Source: a bacterium (lineage in GTDB: Bacteria > Myxococcota_A > Polyangia > Nannocystales > Nannocystaceae). From it: a stretch of 64,000 nt of DNA. The position numbers and the translations under genes were made by a program. This document shows positions 26,404-34,823 of the stretch, piece by piece. The notes under the pieces are model-generated. The model was given only the letters and a program-made list of their open reading frames with translations. It did no database searches and was not told the origin of the DNA. Within the stretch, counting starts at the first letter, position 1. Each line of letters opens with the position of its first letter. The DNA lies in the NCBI GenBank assembly GCA_024742475.1, contig JANSYI010000001.1:62001-126000 (forward strand), read 5' to 3'.

Positions 26404-27054
26404 ATGGCAGCACCTCGAGCCGTGATCTTCGATCTCGACGGAACGTTGGCCGACTCCTTGGCCGACATCGCGGCGTCGACCAACGCGTGCCTCGCCGAGG
26501 CCGGCCTGCCCACGCACGACGCAGCGACCGTGCGCAGCTTCGTCGGAGGAGGCATCGGCATGCTCGTCGAGCGTGCCCTGGGGCCGCATGCCACCCCCCA
26601 GAACACCGAGCGCCTCCTCGCCGCGATCCGGTCGCACTACGCGGAGCACTGCACGGACGAGACCCGGCTGTACGACGGCGTCGAAGCGACGCTCGCTCGC
26701 CTCGACGCACAGGACGTCCGCTTGGGCGTCGTGAGCAACAAGCCGGACGGGATGACCCAGCACATGGTCGCGACGCTCATGCCCTCGGTGCCCTTCGGCT
26801 TCGTCACCGGCGAGCGCCCGGACATTCCCCGAAAGCCCGACCCCACCGGGATCCTCACCGCCTGTTCGACCCTGGGCGTTCCGCCCTCGGCGGCGATCTA
26901 CGTCGGAGACACCGCGGTCGACGTCGAGGCCTCGCGCGCCGCAGGCCTGCGTAGCGTGGCCGTCGCGTGGGGATTTCGCGACCGCTCGGTGCTCGCCGCC
27001 GCGAAGCCCGATCATCTCATCGACCACCCCCGCGACCTGCTCCCCCTCGTCTAA
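26404..27054 (+). CDS. gph: HAD-family phosphatase, phosphoglycolate phosphatase-like
   Basis: A 216-residue soluble hydrolase. The nucleophile motif is VIFDLDGTLADS (Asp near residues 9-13), the second motif is VVSNKPDG, the third includes RKPDPTG, and the last metal-binding motif is YVGDTAVDVEASRAAG. The helical cap between motifs 1 and 2 fits the Gph subgroup, which removes phosphate from 2-phosphoglycolate made during DNA repair or by Rubisco-type reactions. Substrate choice is by family resemblance only. The ATG at 26404 precedes the nucleophile motif closely. Confidence 0.85.
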   Translation: MAAPRAVIFDLDGTLADSLADIAASTNACLAEAGLPTHDAATVRSFVGGGIGMLVERALGPHATPQNTERLLAAIRSHYAEHCTDETRLYDGVEATLARLDAQDVRLGVVSNKPDGMTQHMVATLMPSVPFGFVTGERPDIPRKPDPTGILTACSTLGVPPSAAIYVGDTAVDVEASRAAGLRSVAVAWGFRDRSVLAAAKPDHLIDHPRDLLPLV

Positions 27055-27098
27055 CGCGATACGCTCGCGGCCTGGACTGGCGCGCCACAGTGCTCGAG

Positions 27099-28595
27099 AT
27101 GCGTCCCGTCGCCGCGCGCAACGAGGTGCGCGTGCTGTGGCTGCTCGCGCTCGTCTCGGGGCTGCTCGTGCTCGGGCTGGGACTCTCCCGTATCGACGCC
27201 ACCTCGATGTGGCTCGACGAGACCTACTCGGTCGTGGACGCGCAGCGCTCGTGGTCCGACATGCTCGCGATGCGCAGCGATCGCGGCACGTCCGTGCACC
27301 CCCCGCTGTACTCGATCGTGCTGCGTGGCGCGCTCGGTGTCTGCGGGGTGAACGAGACCTGCGCCCGCCTGCCCTCCCTGCTCGGCTCGTTCGGCGCCTG
27401 TGTGTTGCTGGTGATGCTGGCAGGCCGAACCTTCGGGTGGGTCGCCGCGGTCACCTCCGCGTGGCTGTGGCCCACGCTGCCCTACCTGCTCAAGTACACC
27501 GACCAGGCGCGCGGCTACACGCTGCTGCTGCTCTTGGCCGCGATCTCCATGGTGTGCGCCGGACGGGCGCTGGGGTTTTGGGGCGAGAGCCGGTGGCGGC
27601 GCGCGGCCACGTGGGGCCTGGGGCTGAGCGTCGCGGCGATGCAGGCCATGCACCTGCTGGCGGCCACCTTCCTCGTGCCGCTCGCGGCCGCTCTCGCGGT
27701 CCTGGCGAGGTTCGGCGACGAGGAGGCCCACGCCGAGCTTCGCCGCGCCGTCCTCGTGGCGGCGGCGCTCTTCCTGCCGCTGGCGATCGCGGTCGTGGTG
27801 GCGGTCACCGGCGACGACACCTCGCGCTTCGCGTCGGCGCCCGGGGCCGCCCGGGGCCTGCAGCGGATGACGCACGCGCTGATCAGCCTCGCCGAGTACA
27901 CCTGGACCGTCCCCGCGCTGCTCACCGCGGCGTTCGTGCTCACGCCAGGGCGGCGACGTGGCCTGGTGGTCTTGGGGCTGCTCGTCGCGGTGCTGCCCGT
28001 CGTTCCGCTGCTCGTTCGCGCGCCCGCGCACTTCATCGTGCTGCGCTACTTCTTCCCCTCGGTCGGGGTGATCGGGTGGCTCGCCAGCGCCGGCGTCGCG
28101 GCCCTCGTCGCAGCCCCTGGCAGGGTGCCCGCGGCGTGGACAGCACGCGTGCCGCTCGCGGTCTGGCTCGCCCTCGGCCTGGCTCTGGGCGCGGTGCCCT
28201 CGCGCATGATGGGTCAGCGCCACGCCAAGAAGCTGCGCAAGCGCGCCAAGGGCCGCTCCTACGAGCCGTGGGATCAGGCGTCGGCGTGGATGGCCGAGCG
28301 CGTGCAGCCCGGGTCGGCCGTCGTGCTGGTGCCCTACGACATCCTGTGGCCCACGCTTCGCGTCTACCCCGTGGACGCCGCCGTTCATGACGACGACCCC
28401 GAGGCCCTGCGCGCGTACCTCGACGAGCACGAGCCACCGGTGGTGTTCGTGGCGTGGTCGCACATCAGCAACGACGAGCGGCGCGGTGCCCTGCGCGCGG
28501 TGATGCGAACCATGGGCCGGGCCCGCTACCGCCCCACCGGCAACGAGACGTTCGGGCGCAAGACGATCATCGTCAAGGAGTACACCCGCCGATGA
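27099..28595 (+). CDS. Membrane glycosyltransferase of the GT39/ArnT-like (GT-C) fold
   Basis: About 498 residues with a dozen hydrophobic segments. Near the N-terminus WLDETYSVVDAQRS places acidic residues in the first outer loop, the catalytic position of GT-C enzymes that use a polyprenyl-phosphate sugar. The following RGTSVHPPLYSIVL is also typical (HPPLY). The C-terminal soluble part carries VVLVPYDILWPTLRVYP. It probably adds a sugar to a protein or lipid on the outer face of the inner membrane. GTG 27090 is an alternative start. Its stop overlaps the next gene's start in an ATGA, so the two are coupled. Confidence 0.82.
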   Translation: MRPVAARNEVRVLWLLALVSGLLVLGLGLSRIDATSMWLDETYSVVDAQRSWSDMLAMRSDRGTSVHPPLYSIVLRGALGVCGVNETCARLPSLLGSFGACVLLVMLAGRTFGWVAAVTSAWLWPTLPYLLKYTDQARGYTLLLLLAAISMVCAGRALGFWGESRWRRAATWGLGLSVAAMQAMHLLAATFLVPLAAALAVLARFGDEEAHAELRRAVLVAAALFLPLAIAVVVAVTGDDTSRFASAPGAARGLQRMTHALISLAEYTWTVPALLTAAFVLTPGRRRGLVVLGLLVAVLPVVPLLVRAPAHFIVLRYFFPSVGVIGWLASAGVAALVAAPGRVPAAWTARVPLAVWLALGLALGAVPSRMMGQRHAKKLRKRAKGRSYEPWDQASAWMAERVQPGSAVVLVPYDILWPTLRVYPVDAAVHDDDPEALRAYLDEHEPPVVFVAWSHISNDERRGALRAVMRTMGRARYRPTGNETFGRKTIIVKEYTRR

Positions 28596-29197
28596 GCGAG
28601 CTGCACGACGCACACAAGCGACGCATGGCCAGGATGCCGTGGCTCTACTTTCGCGCCAAGCCGGCCGTGCTCGCGTGGGCGCAGCCGTGGCAAGCCGAGC
28701 TCCTCGCGCAGCTGCACCGCACCGAGGACGTCGCCCTCGACCCCTCGTGTTTCGTGGCGCCCGACGCCGACCTCGTCGCCGAGCCGGGACGACGCATCGA
28801 GGCGGGGCCGCGCTGCGCGTTCGCGGCCGGTGTCTTCGTGCACGGACCGGTCACCCTCGGGGCCGACGTCAGCCTCAACCCGCACGTCACGCTCGACGGC
28901 GGCGCCGCAGGCATTCACATCGGCGAGGGCACCCGCATCGCCACCGGCGCCCGGCTCTTTGCCTTCGACCACGGCATGGCGCCCGGGCGGCCGATTCGCG
29001 AGCAGCCCACCCGCTCGGAGGGCATCCGGGTCGGCGCCGACGTGTGGATCGGCGCCAACGCAGGCATCACCGATGGCGTCACCGTTGGCGACCACGCGGT
29101 CGTCGCGATGGGGGCCGTGCTCACGCGCGACGTCCCGGCGTGGGCCATCGTCGGCGGGGTGCCAGCCGCGGTGATCGGCGATCGGCGCGACCGCTGA
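28592..29197 (+). CDS. Left-handed beta-helix (hexapeptide repeat) acetyltransferase
   Basis: A 201-residue protein of the LbH acyltransferase family (CysE/LacA/maltose O-acetyltransferase-like). The hexapeptide repeat runs from about residue 75 to 185 (VFVHGPVTLGADVSLNPHV, then GIHIGEGTRIATGARL and GADVWIGANAGITDGV). The catalytic His is probably in LFAFDHGM, as in family members that use a His near the active-site loop. It should transfer an acetyl group from acetyl-CoA to a sugar hydroxyl. Translational coupling to the membrane glycosyltransferase suggests modification of the same glycan. Confidence 0.88.
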   Translation: MSELHDAHKRRMARMPWLYFRAKPAVLAWAQPWQAELLAQLHRTEDVALDPSCFVAPDADLVAEPGRRIEAGPRCAFAAGVFVHGPVTLGADVSLNPHVTLDGGAAGIHIGEGTRIATGARLFAFDHGMAPGRPIREQPTRSEGIRVGADVWIGANAGITDGVTVGDHAVVAMGAVLTRDVPAWAIVGGVPAAVIGDRRDR

Positions 29198-29221
29198 GTT
29201 GACCCGGCGCCAACCTCACCT

Positions 29222-29890
29222 ATGCTTCGCTTCATGACGCGTTTCGCGCCCGTGCTGGCTGTGGCGTTGGTCGGCTGCTCCGTGCCGACCTCGGTCGGTG
29301 AGCTGCAGTCGGCGGCGGTCGAGCCCACCGACGCCGGGTCGACCACCGCGCCGGCCGATGCGTCCAGCACCAGCGACGCAAACGCCACCTCGACCACCCT
29401 GCCCGAGGACGACACGTCGAGCTCGAGCGAGTCCACGGGCAGCGAGCTCGTCCCCCAGATGGGCGGCTTCGCGATCCGCTGGGGCGACATCCCCGAGGGG
29501 GGCGACACCGACACCTCAAACTCCAGCGTCGGCTCGGGCAGCGAGTGGGACCCCGACGCGCTGCTCGTGCAGGTCGGCGTGTCGGTCGCGAGCTGCGACG
29601 ACGTGTCCCCGATCGAGCCGTGCAGCACGTGGCAGGCCAGCTTCACCCTCGAGCCCGACCAGCAGGTCGCCGGCACGTACGACGGCTCCGAGATCAACGC
29701 CACGTTCTCGGAGATCGGCCCCGGTCCCAACCCCGATCGCTGCGGGGGGTTCGGCGGCGGCACCCTCGAGACGACCGTGGTGATCGAGTCGATCGACGAT
29801 GGAGGCGTGCAGCTGCGCTTCGAAAACGTCCAGACATCCATCCTCGACGTCGAGCTCGAGGGGTTCGAGACGTTCGTGCCCCGCTGCTGA
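29222..29890 (+). CDS. Lipoprotein with Thr/Ser-rich linker, function unknown
   Basis: A 222-residue lipoprotein (lipobox ALVGC) with a Thr/Ser/Asp linker up to residue 75 and a beta-rich C-terminal domain of about 145 residues with four Cys (CDDVSPIEPC, and DRCGGFGGG, ending RC). ATG 29222 or 29234 could start it. No enzyme motif was seen. It follows the acetyltransferase by 24 bases and may be co-transcribed. Paralogous in style to the lipoprotein at 63007. Confidence 0.7.
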   Translation: MLRFMTRFAPVLAVALVGCSVPTSVGELQSAAVEPTDAGSTTAPADASSTSDANATSTTLPEDDTSSSSESTGSELVPQMGGFAIRWGDIPEGGDTDTSNSSVGSGSEWDPDALLVQVGVSVASCDDVSPIEPCSTWQASFTLEPDQQVAGTYDGSEINATFSEIGPGPNPDRCGGFGGGTLETTVVIESIDDGGVQLRFENVQTSILDVELEGFETFVPRC

Positions 29891-29900
29891 GTGGAGACGC

Positions 29901-30914
29901 TCAGCGATCCGCCACGTGCACGTAGCGCTTGCCGATGTTGTCTCCGGCGAGCAGCCCCACCAGGCCCTCGGGCGCGCGCTCGAGGCCGTCGATGCGGTCT
30001 TCCTGCACCTTCACGTGGCCGCTGTCGATCCACTTGGCCAGCGCCTGGACGCCGTCGCGAAAGCGCGGCGCGAAGTCGGTCACGATGAAGCCACGCATGG
30101 TCAGACGCCGTGCGATGAGCAGGCCCGGCACGCCCCGAGGGCCCGGCGGCGGCGTGGCGCCGTCGTAGCCAGAGACGGCGCCGCAGCACACGACCCTGCC
30201 CTGCTCGCGCATCGCATGCAGCGCCGTCTGCAGGATCGAGCCGCCCACGTTGTCGAAGTAGACGTCGACGCCCTCGGGGCACGTGGCGCCGAGGGCCTCG
30301 GCCACGTCTTGGGCGCGGTAGTCGATGGCAGCGTCGAGCTTCAGCGTCCCGGTGAGCCACTCGCACTTCGCTGCGCTGCCCGCGATGCCGACCACCTTGC
30401 ACCCCCACATCTTGGCGATCTGCACGACCACCGACCCGGTCGCGCCCGCGGCACCCGAGACGAGCACGGTCTCCTCGGGCTTGGGCTTGCCGATGGCGAG
30501 CAGGCCGAAGTACGCGGTCAGCCCGGTCACCCCCAGGACACCGAGGTGATGGGACAGCGGCCGCTCGGTCCCGCCCGGCAGGGGCCGAACGGCCTTGGCG
30601 GAGCGGATCGCGTAGTCCTGCCAGCCAAGGTCGCCGCTGACGAGCGTCCCCACGGGCACCGCGTCCGAGCGCGACTCCACCACCTCACCGATCGCGAATC
30701 CGTCCATCACCGCGCCGATTTCCACCGCGGGTCGATAGCTCGGCCCCGAGATCCACACCCGGTTGGCGGGGTCGAGTGACAGCTCGAGCACCCGGACGCG
30801 AACCTCGCCGTCGCCGGGCGCCTGCGTGGGTTCGGTCACCCACTCGAAGACGTCGGGGGCCAGAGGGCCGCGCGGTCGTTGGCGCAGCCGCCACTGTCGA
30901 TTCTCCTCGGTCAC
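29901..30914 (-). CDS. NADP-dependent MDR-family oxidoreductase (alkenal/prostaglandin reductase type)
   Basis: A 337-residue zinc-free medium-chain dehydrogenase. The NADPH-binding motif is VLVSGAAGATGSVVVQIAK (AxxGxxG), after GLTAYFGLLAIGKP. The segment DVYFDNVGG is characteristic of the prostaglandin reductase/leukotriene B4 dehydrogenase branch, which reduces the double bond of alpha,beta-unsaturated aldehydes and ketones. No zinc-ligand pattern is present. GTG 30914 is taken as start (VTEENRQWRL). It is convergent with the lipoprotein gene, ten bases apart. Confidence 0.9.
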   Translation of the reverse strand: MTEENRQWRLRQRPRGPLAPDVFEWVTEPTQAPGDGEVRVRVLELSLDPANRVWISGPSYRPAVEIGAVMDGFAIGEVVESRSDAVPVGTLVSGDLGWQDYAIRSAKAVRPLPGGTERPLSHHLGVLGVTGLTAYFGLLAIGKPKPEETVLVSGAAGATGSVVVQIAKMWGCKVVGIAGSAAKCEWLTGTLKLDAAIDYRAQDVAEALGATCPEGVDVYFDNVGGSILQTALHAMREQGRVVCCGAVSGYDGATPPPGPRGVPGLLIARRLTMRGFIVTDFAPRFRDGVQALAKWIDSGHVKVQEDRIDGLERAPEGLVGLLAGDNIGKRYVHVADR

Positions 30915-31086
30915 GCAGTAGAGCCTCGTCCCGCGGGGACGCGGGCGCAAGTCTGCTCGTGAGCCCAGGCGCGCAAAGGCGTTCGCAGCCCGGTGAGCAT
31001 TGACCCGACGCGGCGGTCCTGCCCTAATGCGGCCGCTGGACGGCCCGAGGACGGCTCCGCGCCGAGACCAGCCCGAGGATCTGCTC

Positions 31087-33306
31087 ATGCCCACCGTCGA
31101 CAACGATCAACGCCCGGCCTCCGATGACCTCGTCCGCGCGATGCAGCAGCTCGTGCAGCCCGGCCGAGGCCAAGTCGCCTCCGCGCAGGCCTTCGCCACC
31201 GCGATCGGCCTGCGGTACGCGGTCATCGTCGAGCTGCGCTCACTGCCGCTGGCCGAGCTCGGCCAGCGCCTCGTCGCCCTGCGCTACGTGATCGACAACG
31301 GGCAGGTCTGGGCGAAGTACTTCGGGTGGGAATCCAAGGTCGCCGCAATCGACGAGACGGGCCCCGACCGCGTCCGCCGGCTCCTCGAGAGAATCGAGGC
31401 TGCACGGGAAAACGCCCCCACGCTCGAAGCCTTCGAGGCCACGCTGGCCGAACACTCCCTGGGTGACATCGCCCAGCTCGCCGCGTCGGTCGCCGATGAC
31501 TCCGACGAATCCTTGCAGCTGTACGTGGCGCTGAGCCTCTACCCCTCGGCCCGCGCCTCGCTGCGCACGCGGCTGCGCGAAGAGGCCGGCACGCTCTTTG
31601 CGAGCAACCCTCGGGCCTGCGACCTCGTCTACCTCTCGTGTTACGAGCTCGACCGACATCCTGCGACCACCGTCGGCGAGGGCCGGCTCGACTACGTGCT
31701 CGTCGCCGACAAGGGCGAGATGGGCGTCCGCGCCACGCGAGAAGCCATCGCGCTGGGCGCCACCCCGGTCGTGCTGCACAGCGCGAGCGACGACGCCGAC
31801 GCGCTGCAAGTGCGCATCGCCAACGAGGCGGGCGGCTTTGCGATCCCGCTCGAGGGCACCTTTCGCGAGACCTACGCCAACGCCGAGCAGATGGTCGAGC
31901 GCATCCAGCAGGCCTACGACGAGCGATTCGGCGACGACGCCGAGGCGCACCTGCAACGCTCTGCGCTCTACCCCGGCTACGGGCCTCTGGCCGAGAACAC
32001 CGCGGCCATCGAGTACTTCCAGCGCAGCGGGATCGCCTTCATCGGCCCCATGCGCGACGTGGTCGAGCGGGCGGGTGACAAGCGCGAGTTCCGAAAGCTC
32101 GCCCAAGCGATCGACCCCAAGGCGGTCACCCCGGGCATCATCATCGACGACACCGACGCCGAGGAGATCGCCTCGAAGGTGATCGAGGCCCACAACGCGG
32201 GCGCGTTCACGTTCCCCGGTCGGCTCAAGGCGGCCAACGGCGGCGGCGGTCGCGGGCAGGTCGTGCTCGAGCAGCCCTCGGAGATCCCCTCCGCCGTGCT
32301 CCGCGTGCTCGGCGAGATCACCTCCAACGGCTGGGACCCGGGCGTGATGTTCGAGCAGAACATCCCCGAGACCATGCACCTCGAGGTGCAGGTCGTGCGC
32401 GACCGCTACGGCAACACCCGCCACTTCGGCATGCGCGACTGCACCGAGCAACGCGCCAGCCAGAAGATTCAAGAAGAGGCGCCCCCCGCCGTGCTGCGCA
32501 ACGACCCGCAGCTCGAGCAGCGCATGTGCGACATCGCGGTGCAGATCGCCGACCGTGTCGGCTACGTCGGCGCGTGCACGGTCGAGCTGATGTTCAAGGA
32601 CGGGCACTTCTACCTGCTCGAGATGAACACCCGGATTCAGGTGGAGCACCCGGTCACCGAGGAAGCGCACCGGATCCGCGTCGACGGCGAGCTCACCGAA
32701 CTCAACCTCGTGCAGCTGCAGTTCCTCGTCGGCCGGGGCGCCCCCATTGCGTTCGAGCAGTCAGCGGTCGAGAACACGCGGGTCGCCCGGGAGTATCGCA
32801 TCAACGCCGAGGCGTTCCGGCCCGAGCTCAAGGACTCTCGCGACGGCGGCCGCGGGTTGTTCGTGCCCAACGCGGGCATCTTCGACCGCATCGACCTCCC
32901 CGAGGAGTCCGAAGTCCTCGGCGCGCTGCGAACCTCGGGCGTCACGGGGGTCACCGCGGTCGGCATTCGCTTCGACGTGGGGTTCGAGGTCGGCGACACG
33001 CTCGTCAACAAGGACCCGACGTTCGGCAAGCTCATCATCTCGGTCGAGGTCGAGCCCTCGCACGCCGAGCGGCGCTACGAGGCCCTGCGCCTGGCGTCGC
33101 TCGAGGTGCTGCGCCGCACCCACATCGAAGGGCGCCAGGTGATGCCCGACGGACGCGTCATGGACGGCACCGTCTTCGAGAACAACATCTCCACCCACAT
33201 CTACGTGCTCGAGACCGAGTGCATTCGCGACCACGGCCTCACCACGGCCGCGGGGCGACACGTCAACTGGGTGATCAAGGCGCTTCGCGCCGATGCCCAG
33301 GGGTGA
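31087..33306 (+). CDS. Biotin-carboxylase-like ATP-grasp protein with extra N-terminal domain
   Basis: A 739-residue protein. Residues 1-200 form a helical domain not found in ordinary biotin carboxylase (about 450 residues). From about 203 it follows the family: VLVADKGEMGVRATREA replaces the usual NRGEIA, then YPGYGPLAEN, the ATP-grasp glycine loop KAANGGGGRGQ, metal and bicarbonate residues in EMNTRIQVEHPVTE, and a C-terminal domain containing EYRINAEAF and VNKDPTFGKLI. No biotin-attachment motif (MKM) and no carboxyltransferase gene is nearby, so partners must lie elsewhere. The start ATG 31087 follows GAGGA. It should carboxylate biotin or a related carrier if active. Confidence 0.85.
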   Translation: MPTVDNDQRPASDDLVRAMQQLVQPGRGQVASAQAFATAIGLRYAVIVELRSLPLAELGQRLVALRYVIDNGQVWAKYFGWESKVAAIDETGPDRVRRLLERIEAARENAPTLEAFEATLAEHSLGDIAQLAASVADDSDESLQLYVALSLYPSARASLRTRLREEAGTLFASNPRACDLVYLSCYELDRHPATTVGEGRLDYVLVADKGEMGVRATREAIALGATPVVLHSASDDADALQVRIANEAGGFAIPLEGTFRETYANAEQMVERIQQAYDERFGDDAEAHLQRSALYPGYGPLAENTAAIEYFQRSGIAFIGPMRDVVERAGDKREFRKLAQAIDPKAVTPGIIIDDTDAEEIASKVIEAHNAGAFTFPGRLKAANGGGGRGQVVLEQPSEIPSAVLRVLGEITSNGWDPGVMFEQNIPETMHLEVQVVRDRYGNTRHFGMRDCTEQRASQKIQEEAPPAVLRNDPQLEQRMCDIAVQIADRVGYVGACTVELMFKDGHFYLLEMNTRIQVEHPVTEEAHRIRVDGELTELNLVQLQFLVGRGAPIAFEQSAVENTRVAREYRINAEAFRPELKDSRDGGRGLFVPNAGIFDRIDLPEESEVLGALRTSGVTGVTAVGIRFDVGFEVGDTLVNKDPTFGKLIISVEVEPSHAERRYEALRLASLEVLRRTHIEGRQVMPDGRVMDGTVFENNISTHIYVLETECIRDHGLTTAAGRHVNWVIKALRADAQG

Positions 33307-33409
33307 GCCCTCCGCCCTGAGGTTGCCTCCCCCTGCCGCGCACCCGAGGGGTTCACCCCGTTCACGCGGCGCTCACGAATGACGCGGCGGACGGTCGCGT
33401 CCGATTCGT

Positions 33410-34489
33410 GTGTCCAGAGTTGTCGCGCTTCTGAGTTCAGCCCTGACGGTCGCGGTCGCAACCACGGCGACCGCAGCGCTGGCGAAGAAACACGGCTTCG
33501 ACCTCGACGACCTGCACGACCTTCACCGCTCGATTCGCGGGGGTCCTACGCCGGTCACCGTGTACCTGCACCGCGACGGCGGCCGCGTGATGGCCGGCGA
33601 GGATGACCCGCAGCAGGCCCGCTCGGGTGTGCTTGCGCGCAGCGGCGTCTCGGTCGTGGACGTGCCCGCCTTTCGCGGGACCGATCGGCAGTGGAGTCAG
33701 CTGGTCGGCTGCGTCGAGAACCACTTCCGCGACTTCGACGTGACCGTGGTCGACGAACGCCCCGCGGGCAACGACTACGTCGGCGTCATGGTCGGCGGCT
33801 CGCCCAAGCTCCTCGGGCTCGCGCCCACCGTGGGCGGCGTCGCCCCCTACACGGGCAAGGTGCTCCCGTCCTCGGTCGTGTTCGTCTTTCAGACGCCGCA
33901 CCGCACCACGCGTGCCCTGTGCGACACCACTGCCCACGAGATCGGCCACACGATGGGGCTCGATCACAGCCGCAAGTGCGACGACGTCATGAGCTACGAA
34001 GCCTGCGGGTCGAAGGCGTTTCGCAACACGCACGCGCACTGCGGGGAGTGGAGCGATCGCCCCTGCGCGGACGGCCGCAGCGCGCAGAACTCGTGGAGCA
34101 CGCTGGCCGCCCTCGTGGGCACGCGCCGCTCGAGCGCCCCGCCCCCCGCGCCCAAGTCCACGACCGTGCGCCGGCCGCCGGCGCCCACGAAGCCGTCGCT
34201 TCGCGTGAAGGTGGGGCCCGCAGAGGCGAACTCGACCTACGTGGTCAAGGTCGACGCCCGCGACCCGGCGGGAATCAAGGACGTCGAGCTCGTCTGGTAC
34301 GACCGGCGCGCCCGCAAGCTGACCTGCGGCAAACCCAACCCCGCCCGCCCCTTCACCTGTGCCCGGCGCGGCAGCGAGTACGTGTTCAGCATCCCCGTCG
34401 GCACCGGCAACTACAAGTTCGTCGCGCGCTACACCAACGGCCAAGGCCAGCTCCGGCGCACCGTCGCCTACCAAGCCAGTTTCCGCTGA
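33410..34489 (+). CDS. Secreted zinc metalloprotease (metzincin-like)
   Basis: A 359-residue exported protein with a signal sequence from GTG 33410 (hydrophobic to about residue 24). The zinc site HEIGHTMGLDH at residues 176-186 has the three His and Gly of the HExxHxxGxxH metzincin pattern, followed by DVMSYE that fits the Met-turn (Met within MS). The C-terminal third after a Pro-rich linker at about 240 is a beta-rich domain (VDARDPAGIKDVELVWYD), likely Ig-like. Probably acts outside the cell, as expected for a predatory or saprophytic bacterium. The substrate is unknown. Confidence 0.85.
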   Translation: MSRVVALLSSALTVAVATTATAALAKKHGFDLDDLHDLHRSIRGGPTPVTVYLHRDGGRVMAGEDDPQQARSGVLARSGVSVVDVPAFRGTDRQWSQLVGCVENHFRDFDVTVVDERPAGNDYVGVMVGGSPKLLGLAPTVGGVAPYTGKVLPSSVVFVFQTPHRTTRALCDTTAHEIGHTMGLDHSRKCDDVMSYEACGSKAFRNTHAHCGEWSDRPCADGRSAQNSWSTLAALVGTRRSSAPPPAPKSTTVRRPPAPTKPSLRVKVGPAEANSTYVVKVDARDPAGIKDVELVWYDRRARKLTCGKPNPARPFTCARRGSEYVFSIPVGTGNYKFVARYTNGQGQLRRTVAYQASFR

Positions 34490-34544
34490 CGGGCGCGGAT
34501 TCGATTCTTCTCAAGGTGTCCTCAATGCGGACGATGCGTCCATC

Positions 34545-34781
34545 ATGTCCGCGCCATCGAGCGACCTGGTTGGCGATCTGCCACCTCCGCAGCCCACGTC
34601 GGCGCGGCCGGGGACCTGGACGATCCGCCCCGACCAGGCCCTGCGCTGGGCCAGCGTCTCTGCACCCCAAGCGCCCGCGGCTGTGGCCACCGGGGGCCCG
34701 ATTCGGGCGCTCACCGTGGTGCTGCTCGTGCTCGTCGCAGGGCTCGTCGGAGGCGTTGGCGCCTGGGCGATCGCACCCTGA
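34545..34781 (+). CDS. Small single-pass membrane protein (78 residues)
   Basis: A short frame starting at ATG 34545, in the gap between the metalloprotease and the arrestin-like gene. It has a Pro/Ser N-terminal half and a strongly hydrophobic C-terminal helix (LTVVLLVLVAGLVGGVGAWA) preceded by an Arg, which would place the N-terminus in the cytoplasm. No ribosome site is obvious and no homologue is known to me, so this is a modest call. The longer open frame upstream overlaps the protease gene and is ignored. Confidence 0.45.
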   Translation: MSAPSSDLVGDLPPPQPTSARPGTWTIRPDQALRWASVSAPQAPAAVATGGPIRALTVVLLVLVAGLVGGVGAWAIAP

Positions 34782-34823
34782 GCCCACGCGCCGGGCAGGT
34801 TGTGAGCTACGCTCTACGTCCCG

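Noticed and set aside
33335..33375. GGGGT-TC-ACCCC hairpin after the biotin carboxylase-like gene, possible terminator
   Set aside because: The loop is only two bases and no T-run follows.
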